Source: Streptomyces griseoruber (GTDB taxonomy: Bacteria > Actinomycetota > Actinomycetes > Streptomycetales > Streptomycetaceae). Taken from it: a stretch of 64,000 nt of DNA. The stretch covers positions 29,803 to 93,802 of the forward strand of contig NZ_KQ948787.1 of assembly GCF_001514205.1 (NCBI RefSeq), in the 5' to 3' direction. A model generated the notes under the pieces. The model saw nothing but the letters and a program-made list of their open reading frames with translations. It ran no database searches and was not told the DNA's origin. Both the position numbers and the translations under genes were made by a program. How positions within the stretch are numbered: the first letter of the stretch is position 1; each line of letters begins with the position of its first letter. Below are positions 24,369-34,901 of this stretch, one piece after another.

Positions 24369-24914
24369 ATGAGCCCCCTGGTTCAGCTGGCGGCTGAGGA
24401 AGCGGAAAACCCGCTCATCCCGCCGATTCCGGAGCTCGTGATCGGCCTGATCGCCTTCGTCATCGTCTTCGGCTTCCTCGCCAAGAAGCTCCTTCCGAAC
24501 ATCAACAAGGTTCTGGAAGAGCGTCGCGAGCAGATCGAGGGCGGTATCGAGAAGGCCGAGGCCGCTCAGACCGAGGCCCAGAGCGTGCTCGAGCAGTACA
24601 AGGCTCAGCTCGCCGAGGCCCGCCACGAGGCCGCGCGCCTGCGCCAGGAGGCTCAGGAGCAGGGCGCCACGCTCATCGCCGAGATGCGCGCGGAAGGCCA
24701 GCGGCAGCGCGAGGAGATCGTCGCCGCCGGTCACGCCCAGATCGAGGCCGACCGCAAGGCCGCCGCGTCCGCGCTGCGTCAGGACGTCGGCAAGCTCGCC
24801 ACCGAACTGGCCGGCAAGCTCGTCGGCGAGTCCCTCGAGGACCACGCCCGCCAGAGCCGCGTCATCGACCGCTTCCTCGACGAGCTCGAGGAGAAGGCCG
24901 AGGCGTCGCGATGA
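24369..24914 (+). CDS. atpF: ATP synthase F0 subunit b
   Basis: Peripheral-stalk subunit. A 181-residue protein with one N-terminal transmembrane helix (about residues 22-42) and a long charged coiled coil rich in Glu, Ala, Gln and Arg that dimerises and reaches F1. ATG start with GAAAGG upstream. It overlaps atpH by 4 bp (ATGA at 24911-24914), so the two are translationally coupled. Confidence 0.96.
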   Translation: MSPLVQLAAEEAENPLIPPIPELVIGLIAFVIVFGFLAKKLLPNINKVLEERREQIEGGIEKAEAAQTEAQSVLEQYKAQLAEARHEAARLRQEAQEQGATLIAEMRAEGQRQREEIVAAGHAQIEADRKAAASALRQDVGKLATELAGKLVGESLEDHARQSRVIDRFLDELEEKAEASR

Positions 24915-25726
24915 ACGGAGCGAGCCGCGAGGCCCTGGCAGCCGCACGTGAGCGTCTCGACGCGCTGACGGACTCCACGTCCGTGGACGCGGGCAGCCTC
25001 GCCGCCGAGCTGGCGGCCGTCACCGCGCTGCTCGACCGTGAGGTGTCGCTGCGTCGGGTCCTCACCGACCCGGCGCAGGCCGGTGAGGCCAAGGCCGAGC
25101 TCGCCAAGCGCCTGCTCGGCGGCCAGGTCAGCGGCACCGCCGCCGACCTGGTGGCCGGTCTGGTGCGCTCCCGCTGGTCGCAGTCGCGCGACCTGGTGGA
25201 CGCGCTGGAGCAGCTGGCGGACATCGCCGACCTCACCGCCGCGCAGAAGGCCGGCGCGCTCGACGACGTCGAGGACGAGCTGTTCCGCTTCGGGCGGATC
25301 GTCTCCTCCAGCACCGAGCTGCGCGCCGCGCTGACCGACCGGAAGGCCACCGCCTCGGCCAAGGGCGAGCTGCTCGGCAGCCTGCTCGGCAGCCGTGCCG
25401 ACGCGGCCACCGTTCGGCTGGTGACGCGCCTGGTGACCGCTCCGCGTGGACGTAGCCTGGAAGCGGGACTCGAGTCCCTGTCCAAGCTCGCCGCCGAGCG
25501 CCGCGACCGCGTCGTGGCCGTCGTCACGTCGGCCGTGCCGCTGAGCGACCCGCAGAAGCGACGCCTCGGCGCCGCCCTCGCGAAGCTCTACGGGCGCCAG
25601 ATGCACCTCAACCTCGACGTCGACCCCGATGTCGTCGGCGGGATCCGGGTGCAGGTCGGCGACGAGGTGATCAACGGCTCGCTCGCGGACCGACTCGAGG
25701 ACGCCGCCCGCCGCATGGCGAGCTGA
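24911..25726 (+). CDS. atpH: ATP synthase F1 subunit delta
   Basis: Links the b-subunit stalk to the top of F1. The 271-residue protein is longer than the roughly 180 residues of E. coli delta, as in other actinobacteria. The conserved OSCP/delta C-terminus is present (LDVDPDVVGGIRVQVGDEVINGS). It starts within the atpF stop (ATGA). A 146-bp gap with a stable hairpin precedes atpA. Confidence 0.95.
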   Translation: MNGASREALAAARERLDALTDSTSVDAGSLAAELAAVTALLDREVSLRRVLTDPAQAGEAKAELAKRLLGGQVSGTAADLVAGLVRSRWSQSRDLVDALEQLADIADLTAAQKAGALDDVEDELFRFGRIVSSSTELRAALTDRKATASAKGELLGSLLGSRADAATVRLVTRLVTAPRGRSLEAGLESLSKLAAERRDRVVAVVTSAVPLSDPQKRRLGAALAKLYGRQMHLNLDVDPDVVGGIRVQVGDEVINGSLADRLEDAARRMAS

Positions 25727-25793
25727 CAGCAACGCAACAACGCAGCAGTACGTACGCAAGCGGCCCGGGTTGGGCCGTGCAGAGGATTCACCT

Positions 25794-25834
25794 CTTTCAG
25801 GGGGGAGTCCGGGAGTTTAGGCATCCCCCCAAAG
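25794..25834 (+). promoter_or_regulatory. Hairpin in the atpH-atpA leader
   Basis: CTTT (25794-25797) and GGGGGGA (25800-25806) pair with TCCCCCC (25824-25830) and AAAG (25831-25834), with a CA bulge and a 17-base loop. It ends 39 nt before the atpA start and could protect or punctuate the message where the 3:3 alpha and beta genes begin. Confidence 0.5.
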
Positions 25835-25872
25835 TGAAACTTCGGGCCCAACAAGGAGAGCAGGGAACCCAG

Positions 25873-27462
25873 ATGGCGGAGCTCACGATCCGGCCGGAGG
25901 AGATCCGGGACGCGCTGGAGAACTTCGTCCAGTCGTACAAGCCGGACGCGGCCTCGCGCGAGGAGGTCGGTACGGTCACCCTTGCCGGCGACGGCATCGC
26001 GAAGGTCGAGGGTCTCCCCTCGGCCATGGCCAACGAACTGCTGAAGTTCGAGGACGGCACCCTCGGCCTCGCGCTCAACCTCGAAGAGCGCGAGATCGGT
26101 GCCGTCGTCCTCGGTGAGTTCAGCGGCATCGAGGAGGGGCAGCCGGTCACCCGTACCGGCGAGGTCCTCTCCGTCGCGGTGGGCGAGGGCTACCTCGGCC
26201 GCGTCGTCGACCCGCTCGGCAACCCGATCGACGGCCTCGGCGAGATCGAGACGTCCGGCCGCCGCGCCCTGGAGCTCCAGGCTCCGGGCGTCATGGCCCG
26301 TAAGTCGGTGCACGAGCCGATGGAGACCGGCTACAAGGCCGTCGACGCGATGACCCCGATCGGCCGTGGCCAGCGTCAGCTGATCATCGGTGACCGCCAG
26401 ACCGGCAAGACCGCCCTGGCCGTCGACACGATCATCAACCAGCGCGACAACTGGCGCTCCGGTGACGTGAACAAGCAGGTCCGCTGCGTCTACGTCGCCA
26501 TCGGCCAGAAGGGCTCGACCATCGCCTCCGTGCGTGGCGCCCTCCAGGAGGCCGGCGCGCTGGAGTACACGACCATCGTCGCCGCCCCCGCGTCCGACCC
26601 GGCCGGCTTCAAGTACCTGGCGCCGTACACCGGCTCGGCCATCGGCCAGCAGTGGATGTACGAGGGCAAGCACGTCCTGATCATCTTCGACGACCTGTCG
26701 AAGCAGGCCGACGCCTACCGCGCCGTGTCGCTGCTGCTGCGCCGCCCGCCGGGCCGCGAGGCCTACCCGGGCGACGTCTTCTACCTGCACTCCCGCCTGC
26801 TGGAGCGCTGCGCGAAGCTCTCCGACGAGCTGGGCAAGGGCTCGATGACCGGTCTGCCGATCGTCGAGACCAAGGCCAACGACGTCTCGGCGTTCATCCC
26901 GACCAACGTCATCTCCATCACCGACGGCCAGTGCTTCCTGGAGTCGGACCTGTTCAACGCCGGTCAGCGCCCCGCGCTGAACGTCGGTATCTCCGTCTCC
27001 CGAGTCGGTGGTTCCGCGCAGCACAAGGCGATGAAGCAGGTCTCCGGCCGCCTCCGCCTCGACCTCGCCCAGTACCGTGAGCTGGAGGCGTTCGCCGCCT
27101 TCGGTTCCGACCTGGACGCCGCGTCGAAGGCGCAGCTGGAGCGCGGTCAGCGCCTGGTCGAGCTGCTCAAGCAGGCTCAGTACCAGCCGATGCCGACCGA
27201 GGACCAGGTCGTCTCCGTGTGGGCCGGTACCACCGGCAAGATGGACGACGTCCCGGTCGTCGACGTCCGCCGCTTCGAGAAGGAGCTGCTGGAGTACCTG
27301 CACCGCCAGGAGCAGGGCCTCATGACCTCCATCAAGGAGGGCGGCAAGATGTCGGACGACACCCTCACCGCTGTTGCCGACGCCATCGCCGACTTCAAGA
27401 AGCAGTTCGAGACCTCGGACGGCAAGCTTCTCGGCGAGGACGCCCCGGCCGCGGCCAAGTGA
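25873..27462 (+). CDS. atpA: ATP synthase F1 subunit alpha
   Basis: Non-catalytic nucleotide-binding subunit, three per F1. The 529-residue protein has Walker A GDRQTGKT at residues 173-180, the Walker B region HVLIIFDDLSKQA and the family signature near NVGISVSRVGGSAQ. The ATG at 25873 (MAELTIRPEEIRDAL) fits the family N-terminus; AAGGAGAG is 15-20 bases upstream. atpG follows after 21 bp. Confidence 0.98.
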   Translation: MAELTIRPEEIRDALENFVQSYKPDAASREEVGTVTLAGDGIAKVEGLPSAMANELLKFEDGTLGLALNLEEREIGAVVLGEFSGIEEGQPVTRTGEVLSVAVGEGYLGRVVDPLGNPIDGLGEIETSGRRALELQAPGVMARKSVHEPMETGYKAVDAMTPIGRGQRQLIIGDRQTGKTALAVDTIINQRDNWRSGDVNKQVRCVYVAIGQKGSTIASVRGALQEAGALEYTTIVAAPASDPAGFKYLAPYTGSAIGQQWMYEGKHVLIIFDDLSKQADAYRAVSLLLRRPPGREAYPGDVFYLHSRLLERCAKLSDELGKGSMTGLPIVETKANDVSAFIPTNVISITDGQCFLESDLFNAGQRPALNVGISVSRVGGSAQHKAMKQVSGRLRLDLAQYRELEAFAAFGSDLDAASKAQLERGQRLVELLKQAQYQPMPTEDQVVSVWAGTTGKMDDVPVVDVRRFEKELLEYLHRQEQGLMTSIKEGGKMSDDTLTAVADAIADFKKQFETSDGKLLGEDAPAAAK

Positions 27463-27483
27463 CGTAAGGAAGGGACCTGACTC

Positions 27484-28401
27484 ATGGGAGCTCAGCTCCG
27501 GGTCTACAAGCGTCGCATCCGATCCGTCACCGCGACCAAGAAGATCACCAAGGCGATGGAGATGATCGCCGCCTCGCGCGTCGTCAAGGCGCAGCGCAAG
27601 GTGGCGGCCTCCACGCCGTACGCGACCGAGCTCACCCGCGCGGTCACGGCGGTGGGCACCGGCTCGAACACGAAGCACCCGCTGACCACGCAGGCCGAGA
27701 CGGTCGTGCGGTCCGCGGTGCTGCTCCTGACGAGCGACCGTGGTCTCGCCGGCGCCTTCAACTCCAACGCCATCAAGGCCGCGGAGCAGCTGACGGCGCG
27801 CCTCGAGGCCGAGGGCAAGCAGGTCGACACGTACATCGTCGGCCGGCGTGGTCTCGCGCACTACAACTTCCGTGAGCGCAAGGTCGCGGAGTCGTGGTCG
27901 GGCTTCACGGACGAGCCGACGTACGCGGACGCCAAGACGGTCGCGGCGCCCCTGATCGAGGCCATCGAGAAGGACACGGCGGACGGCGGCGTGGACGAGA
28001 TCCACATCGTCTTCACCGAGTTCGTCTCGATGATGACGCAGACGGCGCTCGACGACCGTCTGCTGCCGCTCAGCCTCGACGAGGTGGCGAAGGAGGCGAA
28101 GCCGGCGGGCGAGATCCTTCCGCTCTACGACTTCGAGCCCTCGGCGGAGGACGTCCTCGACGCCCTTCTGCCGCGCTACGTGGAGAGCCGCGTCTACAAC
28201 GCTCTCCTCCAGTCGGCAGCCTCGAAGCACGCCGCCACGCGGCGCGCGATGAAGTCGGCGACCGACAACGCCGGAGAGCTCATCGAGACGCTCTCCCGCC
28301 TTGCCAACGCGGCCCGCCAGGCCGAAATCACCCAGGAAATCAGCGAGATCGTCGGTGGCTCCGCAGCCCTGGCCGACGCGACCGCGGGGAGTGACAGGTA
28401 A
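27484..28401 (+). CDS. atpG: ATP synthase F1 subunit gamma
   Basis: Central rotor shaft. The 305-residue protein has the conserved N-terminal helix (GAQLRVYKRRIRSVTATKKITKAM region) and C-terminal helix (MKSATDNAGELIETLSRLAN). GGAAGGGA lies upstream of the ATG. The stop TAA shares its last base with the atpD ATG (TAATG), so gamma and beta are coupled. Confidence 0.97.
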   Translation: MGAQLRVYKRRIRSVTATKKITKAMEMIAASRVVKAQRKVAASTPYATELTRAVTAVGTGSNTKHPLTTQAETVVRSAVLLLTSDRGLAGAFNSNAIKAAEQLTARLEAEGKQVDTYIVGRRGLAHYNFRERKVAESWSGFTDEPTYADAKTVAAPLIEAIEKDTADGGVDEIHIVFTEFVSMMTQTALDDRLLPLSLDEVAKEAKPAGEILPLYDFEPSAEDVLDALLPRYVESRVYNALLQSAASKHAATRRAMKSATDNAGELIETLSRLANAARQAEITQEISEIVGGSAALADATAGSDR

Positions 28402-29837
28402 TGACGACGACAGTTGAGACGGCCGTTGCCACGGGCCGCGTCGCCCGGGTCATCGGCCCGGTCGTCGACGTGGAATTCCCCGTCGACGCCATGCCGGAGA
28501 TCTACAACGCCCTTCACGTCGAGGTCGCCGACCCGGCGAGCGAGGGCGAGAAGAAGACGCTGACCCTCGAGGTCGCCCAGCACCTGGGTGACGGCCTGGT
28601 CCGCACGATCTCGATGCAGCCCACCGACGGTCTGGTCCGCCAGGCCCCGGTCACCGACACCGGCACGGGCATCACCGTCCCGGTCGGCGACTTCACCAAG
28701 GGCAAGGTGTTCAACACCCTCGGTGAGGTGCTGAACGTCGACGAGAAGTACGAGGGCGAGCGCTGGTCCATCCACCGCAAGGCCCCGAACTTCGACGAGC
28801 TCGAGTCGAAGACCGAGATGTTCGAGACCGGCGTCAAGGTCATCGACCTTCTCACCCCGTACGTCAAGGGTGGAAAGATCGGTCTGTTCGGCGGTGCCGG
28901 TGTCGGCAAGACGGTGCTCATCCAGGAGATGATCTACCGCGTCGCCAACAACCACGACGGTGTCTCCGTGTTCGCCGGTGTCGGTGAGCGCACCCGTGAG
29001 GGCAACGACCTCATCGAGGAGATGGCCGACTCGGGCGTCATCGACAAGACCGCGCTGGTCTTCGGCCAGATGGACGAGCCCCCGGGCACCCGTCTGCGCG
29101 TGGCCCTCGCGGGTCTGACCATGGCGGAGTACTTCCGCGATGTGCAGAAGCAGGACGTGCTGTTCTTCATCGACAACATCTTCCGCTTCACGCAGGCCGG
29201 TTCCGAGGTGTCGACCCTGCTCGGCCGTATGCCCTCCGCGGTGGGCTACCAGCCGAACCTGGCCGACGAGATGGGTCTCCTCCAGGAGCGCATCACCTCG
29301 ACCCGTGGTCACTCGATCACCTCGATGCAGGCGATCTACGTCCCCGCGGACGACCTGACCGACCCGGCCCCGGCCACCACCTTCGCCCACCTCGACGCGA
29401 CGACGGTGCTCTCCCGTCCGATCTCGGAGAAGGGCATCTACCCGGCCGTGGACCCGCTGGACTCCACGTCCCGCATCCTGGACCCGCGCTACATCGCGGC
29501 GGACCACTACAACACCGCGATGCGCGTCAAGACGGTCCTCCAGAAGTACAAGGACCTCCAGGACATCATCGCGATCCTCGGTATCGACGAGCTCGGCGAG
29601 GAGGACAAGCTCACCGTCCACCGCGCCCGTCGGGTGGAGCGCTTCCTGTCCCAGAACACCCACGTCGCCAAGCAGTTCACCGGCGTCGACGGTTCGGACG
29701 TGCCGCTGGACGAGTCGATCACCGCGTTCAACGCGATCATCGACGGTGAGTACGACCACTTCCCGGAGCAGGCGTTCTTCCTGTGCGGTGGCATCGAGGA
29801 CCTCAAGGCCAACGCCAAGGAGCTGGGCGTCTCCTGA
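28401..29837 (+). CDS. atpD: ATP synthase F1 subunit beta
   Basis: Catalytic subunit. The 478-residue protein has Walker A GGAGVGKT at residues 164-171, the catalytic Glu in AGVGERTREGNDL, Walker B VLFFIDNIFRF and the DELSEED-equivalent loop as DELGEED (ILGIDELGEEDK). The ATG overlaps the atpG stop by one base. Confidence 0.98.
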   Translation: MTTTVETAVATGRVARVIGPVVDVEFPVDAMPEIYNALHVEVADPASEGEKKTLTLEVAQHLGDGLVRTISMQPTDGLVRQAPVTDTGTGITVPVGDFTKGKVFNTLGEVLNVDEKYEGERWSIHRKAPNFDELESKTEMFETGVKVIDLLTPYVKGGKIGLFGGAGVGKTVLIQEMIYRVANNHDGVSVFAGVGERTREGNDLIEEMADSGVIDKTALVFGQMDEPPGTRLRVALAGLTMAEYFRDVQKQDVLFFIDNIFRFTQAGSEVSTLLGRMPSAVGYQPNLADEMGLLQERITSTRGHSITSMQAIYVPADDLTDPAPATTFAHLDATTVLSRPISEKGIYPAVDPLDSTSRILDPRYIAADHYNTAMRVKTVLQKYKDLQDIIAILGIDELGEEDKLTVHRARRVERFLSQNTHVAKQFTGVDGSDVPLDESITAFNAIIDGEYDHFPEQAFFLCGGIEDLKANAKELGVS

Positions 29838-29955
29838 TCTCGGACTGCCCGAGAACGTGTGAGGGGGCGGGCGCGTCCCGCCCCCTCATCCACGCCCACT
29901 AGACTTAGTAACCAACACCCGGCAGATCCGCCGGGTGGTGACCCGAGGAGCCACC

Positions 29956-30330
29956 TTGGCTGCTGAGCTGCACGTCGCGCTGGTCGCGGCCGACCGAGAG
30001 GTCTGGTCCGGCGAGGCCACCCTGGTCGTCGCGCGCACCACGTCCGGCGACATCGGCGTCATGCCCGGTCACCAGCCGCTGCTCGGTGTGCTGGAGTCGG
30101 GCCCGGTGACCATCCGTACGAGTGAGGGCGGGACGGTCGTCGCCGCGGTGCACGGCGGTTTCATCTCGTTCGCGGACAACAAGCTGTCGCTGCTGGCCGA
30201 GACCGCCGAGCTGTCGGACGAGATCGACGTCCAGCGCGAGGAGCGCGAGCTCGAGCGCGCGCAGGCGGAGGGCGACGCCATCGCCGAACGCCGTGCGGAC
30301 GTACGACTGCGTGCGGCGGCCACGCGCTGA
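29956..30330 (+). CDS. atpC: ATP synthase F1 subunit epsilon
   Basis: Regulatory subunit at the base of gamma. The 124-residue protein has the N-terminal beta-sandwich (LHVALVAADREVWSGEATLV, GDIGVMPGHQPLLGVL) and the C-terminal helical hairpin (EIDVQREERELERAQAEGDA). The start is a TTG at 29956 with GAGGAG 6 bp upstream; no ATG or GTG fits the family N-terminus as well. It is the last atp gene and is followed by a large hairpin. Confidence 0.96.
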   Translation: MAAELHVALVAADREVWSGEATLVVARTTSGDIGVMPGHQPLLGVLESGPVTIRTSEGGTVVAAVHGGFISFADNKLSLLAETAELSDEIDVQREERELERAQAEGDAIAERRADVRLRAAATR

Positions 30331-30359
30331 CAACCCGGCGCGGAGCTGTATGACGTCAC

Positions 30360-30405
30360 TCAGCCGCGGTCGGCACCGGAGCAATCCGGAGCCGACCGCG
30401 GCTGA
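30360..30405 (+). terminator. Terminator of the atp operon
   Basis: TCAGCCGCGGTCGGC (30360-30374) pairs perfectly over 15 bp with GCCGACCGCGGCTGA (30391-30405); an inner CCGGA/TCCGG stem extends it. It lies 29 bases after the atpC stop. Confidence 0.88.
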
Positions 30406-30475
30406 GGCAGATATGGATGTTTTTTCCGTTCCGTTACCTATTTTCGGTACCTAGGAGACGAGGAGGTCGGTGTCG

Positions 30476-30922
30476 ATGGTCCTCGCTCTGACTGTGTGCG
30501 GAATCGTCGTGGCCCTGGTGGTGCTGGGGCTGTTCGTCTTCGGTCTGCGCCGCAGACTCATCCAGCGCTCCGGTGGCACCTTCGACTGTTCCCTGCGCTG
30601 GGACGTCCCCGAGAAACCGGACACCAGCGGCAAGGGCTGGAGCTACGGCGTCGCCCGCTACAACGGCGACCGCATCGAGTGGTACCGCGTCTTCTCGTAC
30701 GCCTATCGGCCCCGCCGCGTCCTGGAGCGCGCCTCGATCGAGGTGGCCGGCCGCCGGCTCCCCGAGGGCGAGGAGGAGCTGGCGCTGCTGTCCGACGCGG
30801 TGATCCTCGCCTGCTCCCACCAGGGCATCCGACTGGAACTGGCCATGAGCGAAGACGCGCTGACCGGTTTCCTCGCGTGGCTGGAGGCAGCCCCGCCCGG
30901 TCAGCGCGTCAATGTCGCGTAG
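30476..30922 (+). CDS. DUF2550 membrane protein downstream of atpC
   Basis: A 148-residue protein with one N-terminal transmembrane helix (VLALTVCGIVVALVVLGLF) followed by a soluble domain of about 115 residues containing GGTFDCSLRWD, GVARYNGDRIEWYRVFSYAYRPRRVLERA and a C-terminal segment. This matches DUF2550, which regularly follows the atp operon in actinobacteria; its role is unknown. The ATG at 30476 has GAGGAGG 9 bp upstream; a GTG at 30470 is too close to it. The operon terminator lies between this gene and atpC, so it probably has its own promoter. Confidence 0.85.
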   Translation: MVLALTVCGIVVALVVLGLFVFGLRRRLIQRSGGTFDCSLRWDVPEKPDTSGKGWSYGVARYNGDRIEWYRVFSYAYRPRRVLERASIEVAGRRLPEGEEELALLSDAVILACSHQGIRLELAMSEDALTGFLAWLEAAPPGQRVNVA

Positions 30923-30943
30923 CCGTCGCTCTACAGGTTGTTG

Positions 30944-32764
<1,821 letters not shown>

Positions 32765-32824
32765 GCTGCGCCTCCTATGGGGAGTTGGGGGGCGTGACTG
32801 AGCCTTCACACCCACGGTGCCGCG

Positions 32825-32866
32825 AGAATAGAAAGGTCTGGACCACGGGTCAATAGGTCTGGACCA
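32825..32866 (-). promoter_or_regulatory. chiC promoter with the paired 12-bp chitinase direct repeats
   Basis: On the minus strand TTGACC (32853-32848), 17 bp, then TATTCT (32830-32825) form a clear promoter. TGGTCCAGACCT occurs twice, at 32866-32855 and 32845-32834, exactly 21 bp apart, flanking the -35. These are the direct repeats that control chitin induction and glucose repression of Streptomyces chitinase genes; they also resemble the DasR-binding consensus. Confidence 0.88.
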
Positions 32867-32892
32867 CTCCCGTATACAACTGCCGGCTACGG

Positions 32893-33573
32893 CTACTGGA
32901 TCCCCAACTCCTGTGCCAGCACGGCCGCTTGGACCCGGCTGCGCAGCCCCAGCTTCCCCAGCAGCCGGCTCACATGGGTCTTGACCGTCGCCTCCGCCAT
33001 GTCCAGCCGCTCGGCGATCCCCGCGTTGGACAGCCCCTCCCCGAGACAGCCCAGCACCTCGCGCTCCCGCCGGGTGAGCGCCTCCAGCACGGCCGGGTCG
33101 GCGGCCGGTTCCCGCACCGGCCGGGCCGCGAACTCCGCGATCAGCCGGCGGGTCACGGCCGGGGCGATCAGCCCCTCGCCGCCGGCCACCGTACGGACCG
33201 CCGCCAGCAGCTCCCGCGCCTCCGTGTTCTTCAGCAGAAACCCGGCCGCCCCCGCCCGGAGCGCCCCGAACACATAGGCGTCGAGGTCGAAGGTGGTCAG
33301 CACCAGGACGTCCGCCAGCCTCTCCGCGACCACCTGACGGGTCGCCGCCACCCCGTCCAGCCGCGGCATCTGCACATCCATCAGCACCACGTCCGGCCGC
33401 AGCTCCCGGGCCAGCGCCACCGCCCGCTCCCCGTCCGCCGCCTCGCCGACCACCTCGATGTCGGGCGCGCTGCGCAGGATGAGGACCAGCCCCGCGCGCA
33501 CGGCGGACTGGTCCTCGGCGACGAGGACGCGGATCACGGGCGGTGTCGCTGCGGGCGTCACTGCGGAGGTCAC
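32893..33573 (-). CDS. chiR: NarL/LuxR-type response regulator ChiR
   Basis: A 226-residue response regulator. The receiver domain has VLVAEDQSAVRAGL, the phospho-acceptor Asp in DVVLMDVQMPRLDG, VLVLTTFD and the Lys in GFLLKNTE; the C-terminal LuxR-type helix-turn-helix is LTRREREVLGCLGEGLSNAG through AEATVKTHVSRLLGKLGL. The GTG at 33573 overlaps the chiS stop (GTGA) with GAAGGAG upstream, so the pair is coupled. By its place next to chiC and its pairing with ChiS it corresponds to ChiR, expected to bind the direct repeats of the chiC promoter. The symbol rests on context. Confidence 0.85.
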   Translation of the reverse strand: MTSAVTPAATPPVIRVLVAEDQSAVRAGLVLILRSAPDIEVVGEAADGERAVALARELRPDVVLMDVQMPRLDGVAATRQVVAERLADVLVLTTFDLDAYVFGALRAGAAGFLLKNTEARELLAAVRTVAGGEGLIAPAVTRRLIAEFAARPVREPAADPAVLEALTRREREVLGCLGEGLSNAGIAERLDMAEATVKTHVSRLLGKLGLRSRVQAAVLAQELGIQ

Positions 33574-34748
33574 TGCGGGGCTCCTTCGGTGAGGGGGAGT
33601 GCGGCCCGTACGATCCACCGCGCGCCCTCGGGCCCGGCCTCGAACGCGCCGCCCAGCAGCGCCGCCCGCTCCCGCATCCCGACGAGCCCCGCCCCGGACC
33701 CGGGAGCGCGCGGACCGCCGTCCCGGTGGCCGTACGGGCTGCTCACCCGTACGTCGAGCAGCCCGTCCCGGCGGCCGAGGGACACGGTCACCCGGCCCGG
33801 GCAGGCGTGCTTGAGGGCATTGGTCAGCGACTCCTGGACGATCCGGTAGGCGGCGAGTTCGACGGGCGCGGGGACCCGGCCGGGGTCGGCGTCCAGGGTG
33901 ACGTCGAGACCGTTGGCACGAGCGCCCTCGACGAGAGCGGCGAGGCCGTCGAGAGTGGGCGTCGCGGCGGGCTCCCGCTCCCCGCCGCCGTCGCGCAGGA
34001 TGCCGATCAGCCGCCGCATCTCCGTGAGCCCGTCGACGCTGTTCTCCCGGACGACCCGCAGCGCCTGCCGGGAGGTCTCGGGGTCGTCGATGGACAGCGC
34101 GGCCGTGGAGTGGATGGCGATCGCCGACAGATGGTTGGCGACCATGTCGTGCAACTCCCTCGCCATCCGGGCCCGTTCGGCGAGGACCGCCTGGGAGCGG
34201 TCCTTCTCCGCCAGCAGCGCGGTCTGTTCGGCGCGCAGCCGGGCCGTGTCGGCGGCGTCGCGGTGGTCGCGCACGATCCAGCCGGTGGCGGCGGGACCGA
34301 ACGCCACCGCGCCGATCACCACACCGATCAGCAGCGCCTCGGGCCGCCGCCACACCGCGAACGGCACCACCGTGCCGGCCACCGTGAGCAGCCCGGTGAC
34401 CCAGGGGATCCGGCGGGCCGAGGCGGGCGGGCCGTACACGACGGCGGCGTACACCAGGTCGGTGAACATCAGGAGCGTGGCCACACTGCCCCGGGTGACC
34501 GTGTCCAGGGTCAGCGCGGCCGTACCGGTCAGCAGGGCGGCGCGCGGCGCGGTCCTGCGCAGCAGTTCGCAGCCGGACATCACCACGAGCGGCACCAGGA
34601 CCGGCGGGGTGCCGTCGAGGAGCACGATCGGTTCGGTGGCCGGCCGGGTGCTCACGCCGAGGCCCACCAGCAGCAGACCGCCGAGCAGCCCGCCGGTCGC
34701 GATGTACACGTCGAAGCGATGGGGGCGGGGCGGACGTCGTACGGCCAT
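33570..34748 (-). CDS. chiS: Sensor histidine kinase ChiS
   Basis: A 392-residue HisKA_3-type kinase. The first 150 residues hold about five hydrophobic segments, then a short coiled coil, the phospho-acceptor His in ARMARELHDMVANHLSAIA, and the HATPase domain with ESLTNALKHA (N box) and GAGLVGMRERAALLGG (G box). ATGs at 34748 and 34757 are both possible starts; neither has an ideal ribosome binding site (GGAGGG lies only 2 bp from the first). It is coupled to ChiR and next to chiC, so it is probably the chitin-responsive sensor; no obvious extracellular ligand domain is present. Confidence 0.82.
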   Translation of the reverse strand: MAVRRPPRPHRFDVYIATGGLLGGLLLVGLGVSTRPATEPIVLLDGTPPVLVPLVVMSGCELLRRTAPRAALLTGTAALTLDTVTRGSVATLLMFTDLVYAAVVYGPPASARRIPWVTGLLTVAGTVVPFAVWRRPEALLIGVVIGAVAFGPAATGWIVRDHRDAADTARLRAEQTALLAEKDRSQAVLAERARMARELHDMVANHLSAIAIHSTAALSIDDPETSRQALRVVRENSVDGLTEMRRLIGILRDGGGEREPAATPTLDGLAALVEGARANGLDVTLDADPGRVPAPVELAAYRIVQESLTNALKHACPGRVTVSLGRRDGLLDVRVSSPYGHRDGGPRAPGSGAGLVGMRERAALLGGAFEAGPEGARWIVRAALPLTEGAPQ

Positions 34749-34901
34749 GCCCTCCATCCAACACGGCCCGCGCCGCGCCCGCCTGCTGCCCGGGAACGGT
34801 CCTCGACTGCATCTTTCGATGTACGGCGGGTTCGTCACCGCCGACGACGCCCGCCGCCGCCCGGGCCGTGAGCCTGGAAGGGTGAACGAAAGGAGCGAGC
34901 C

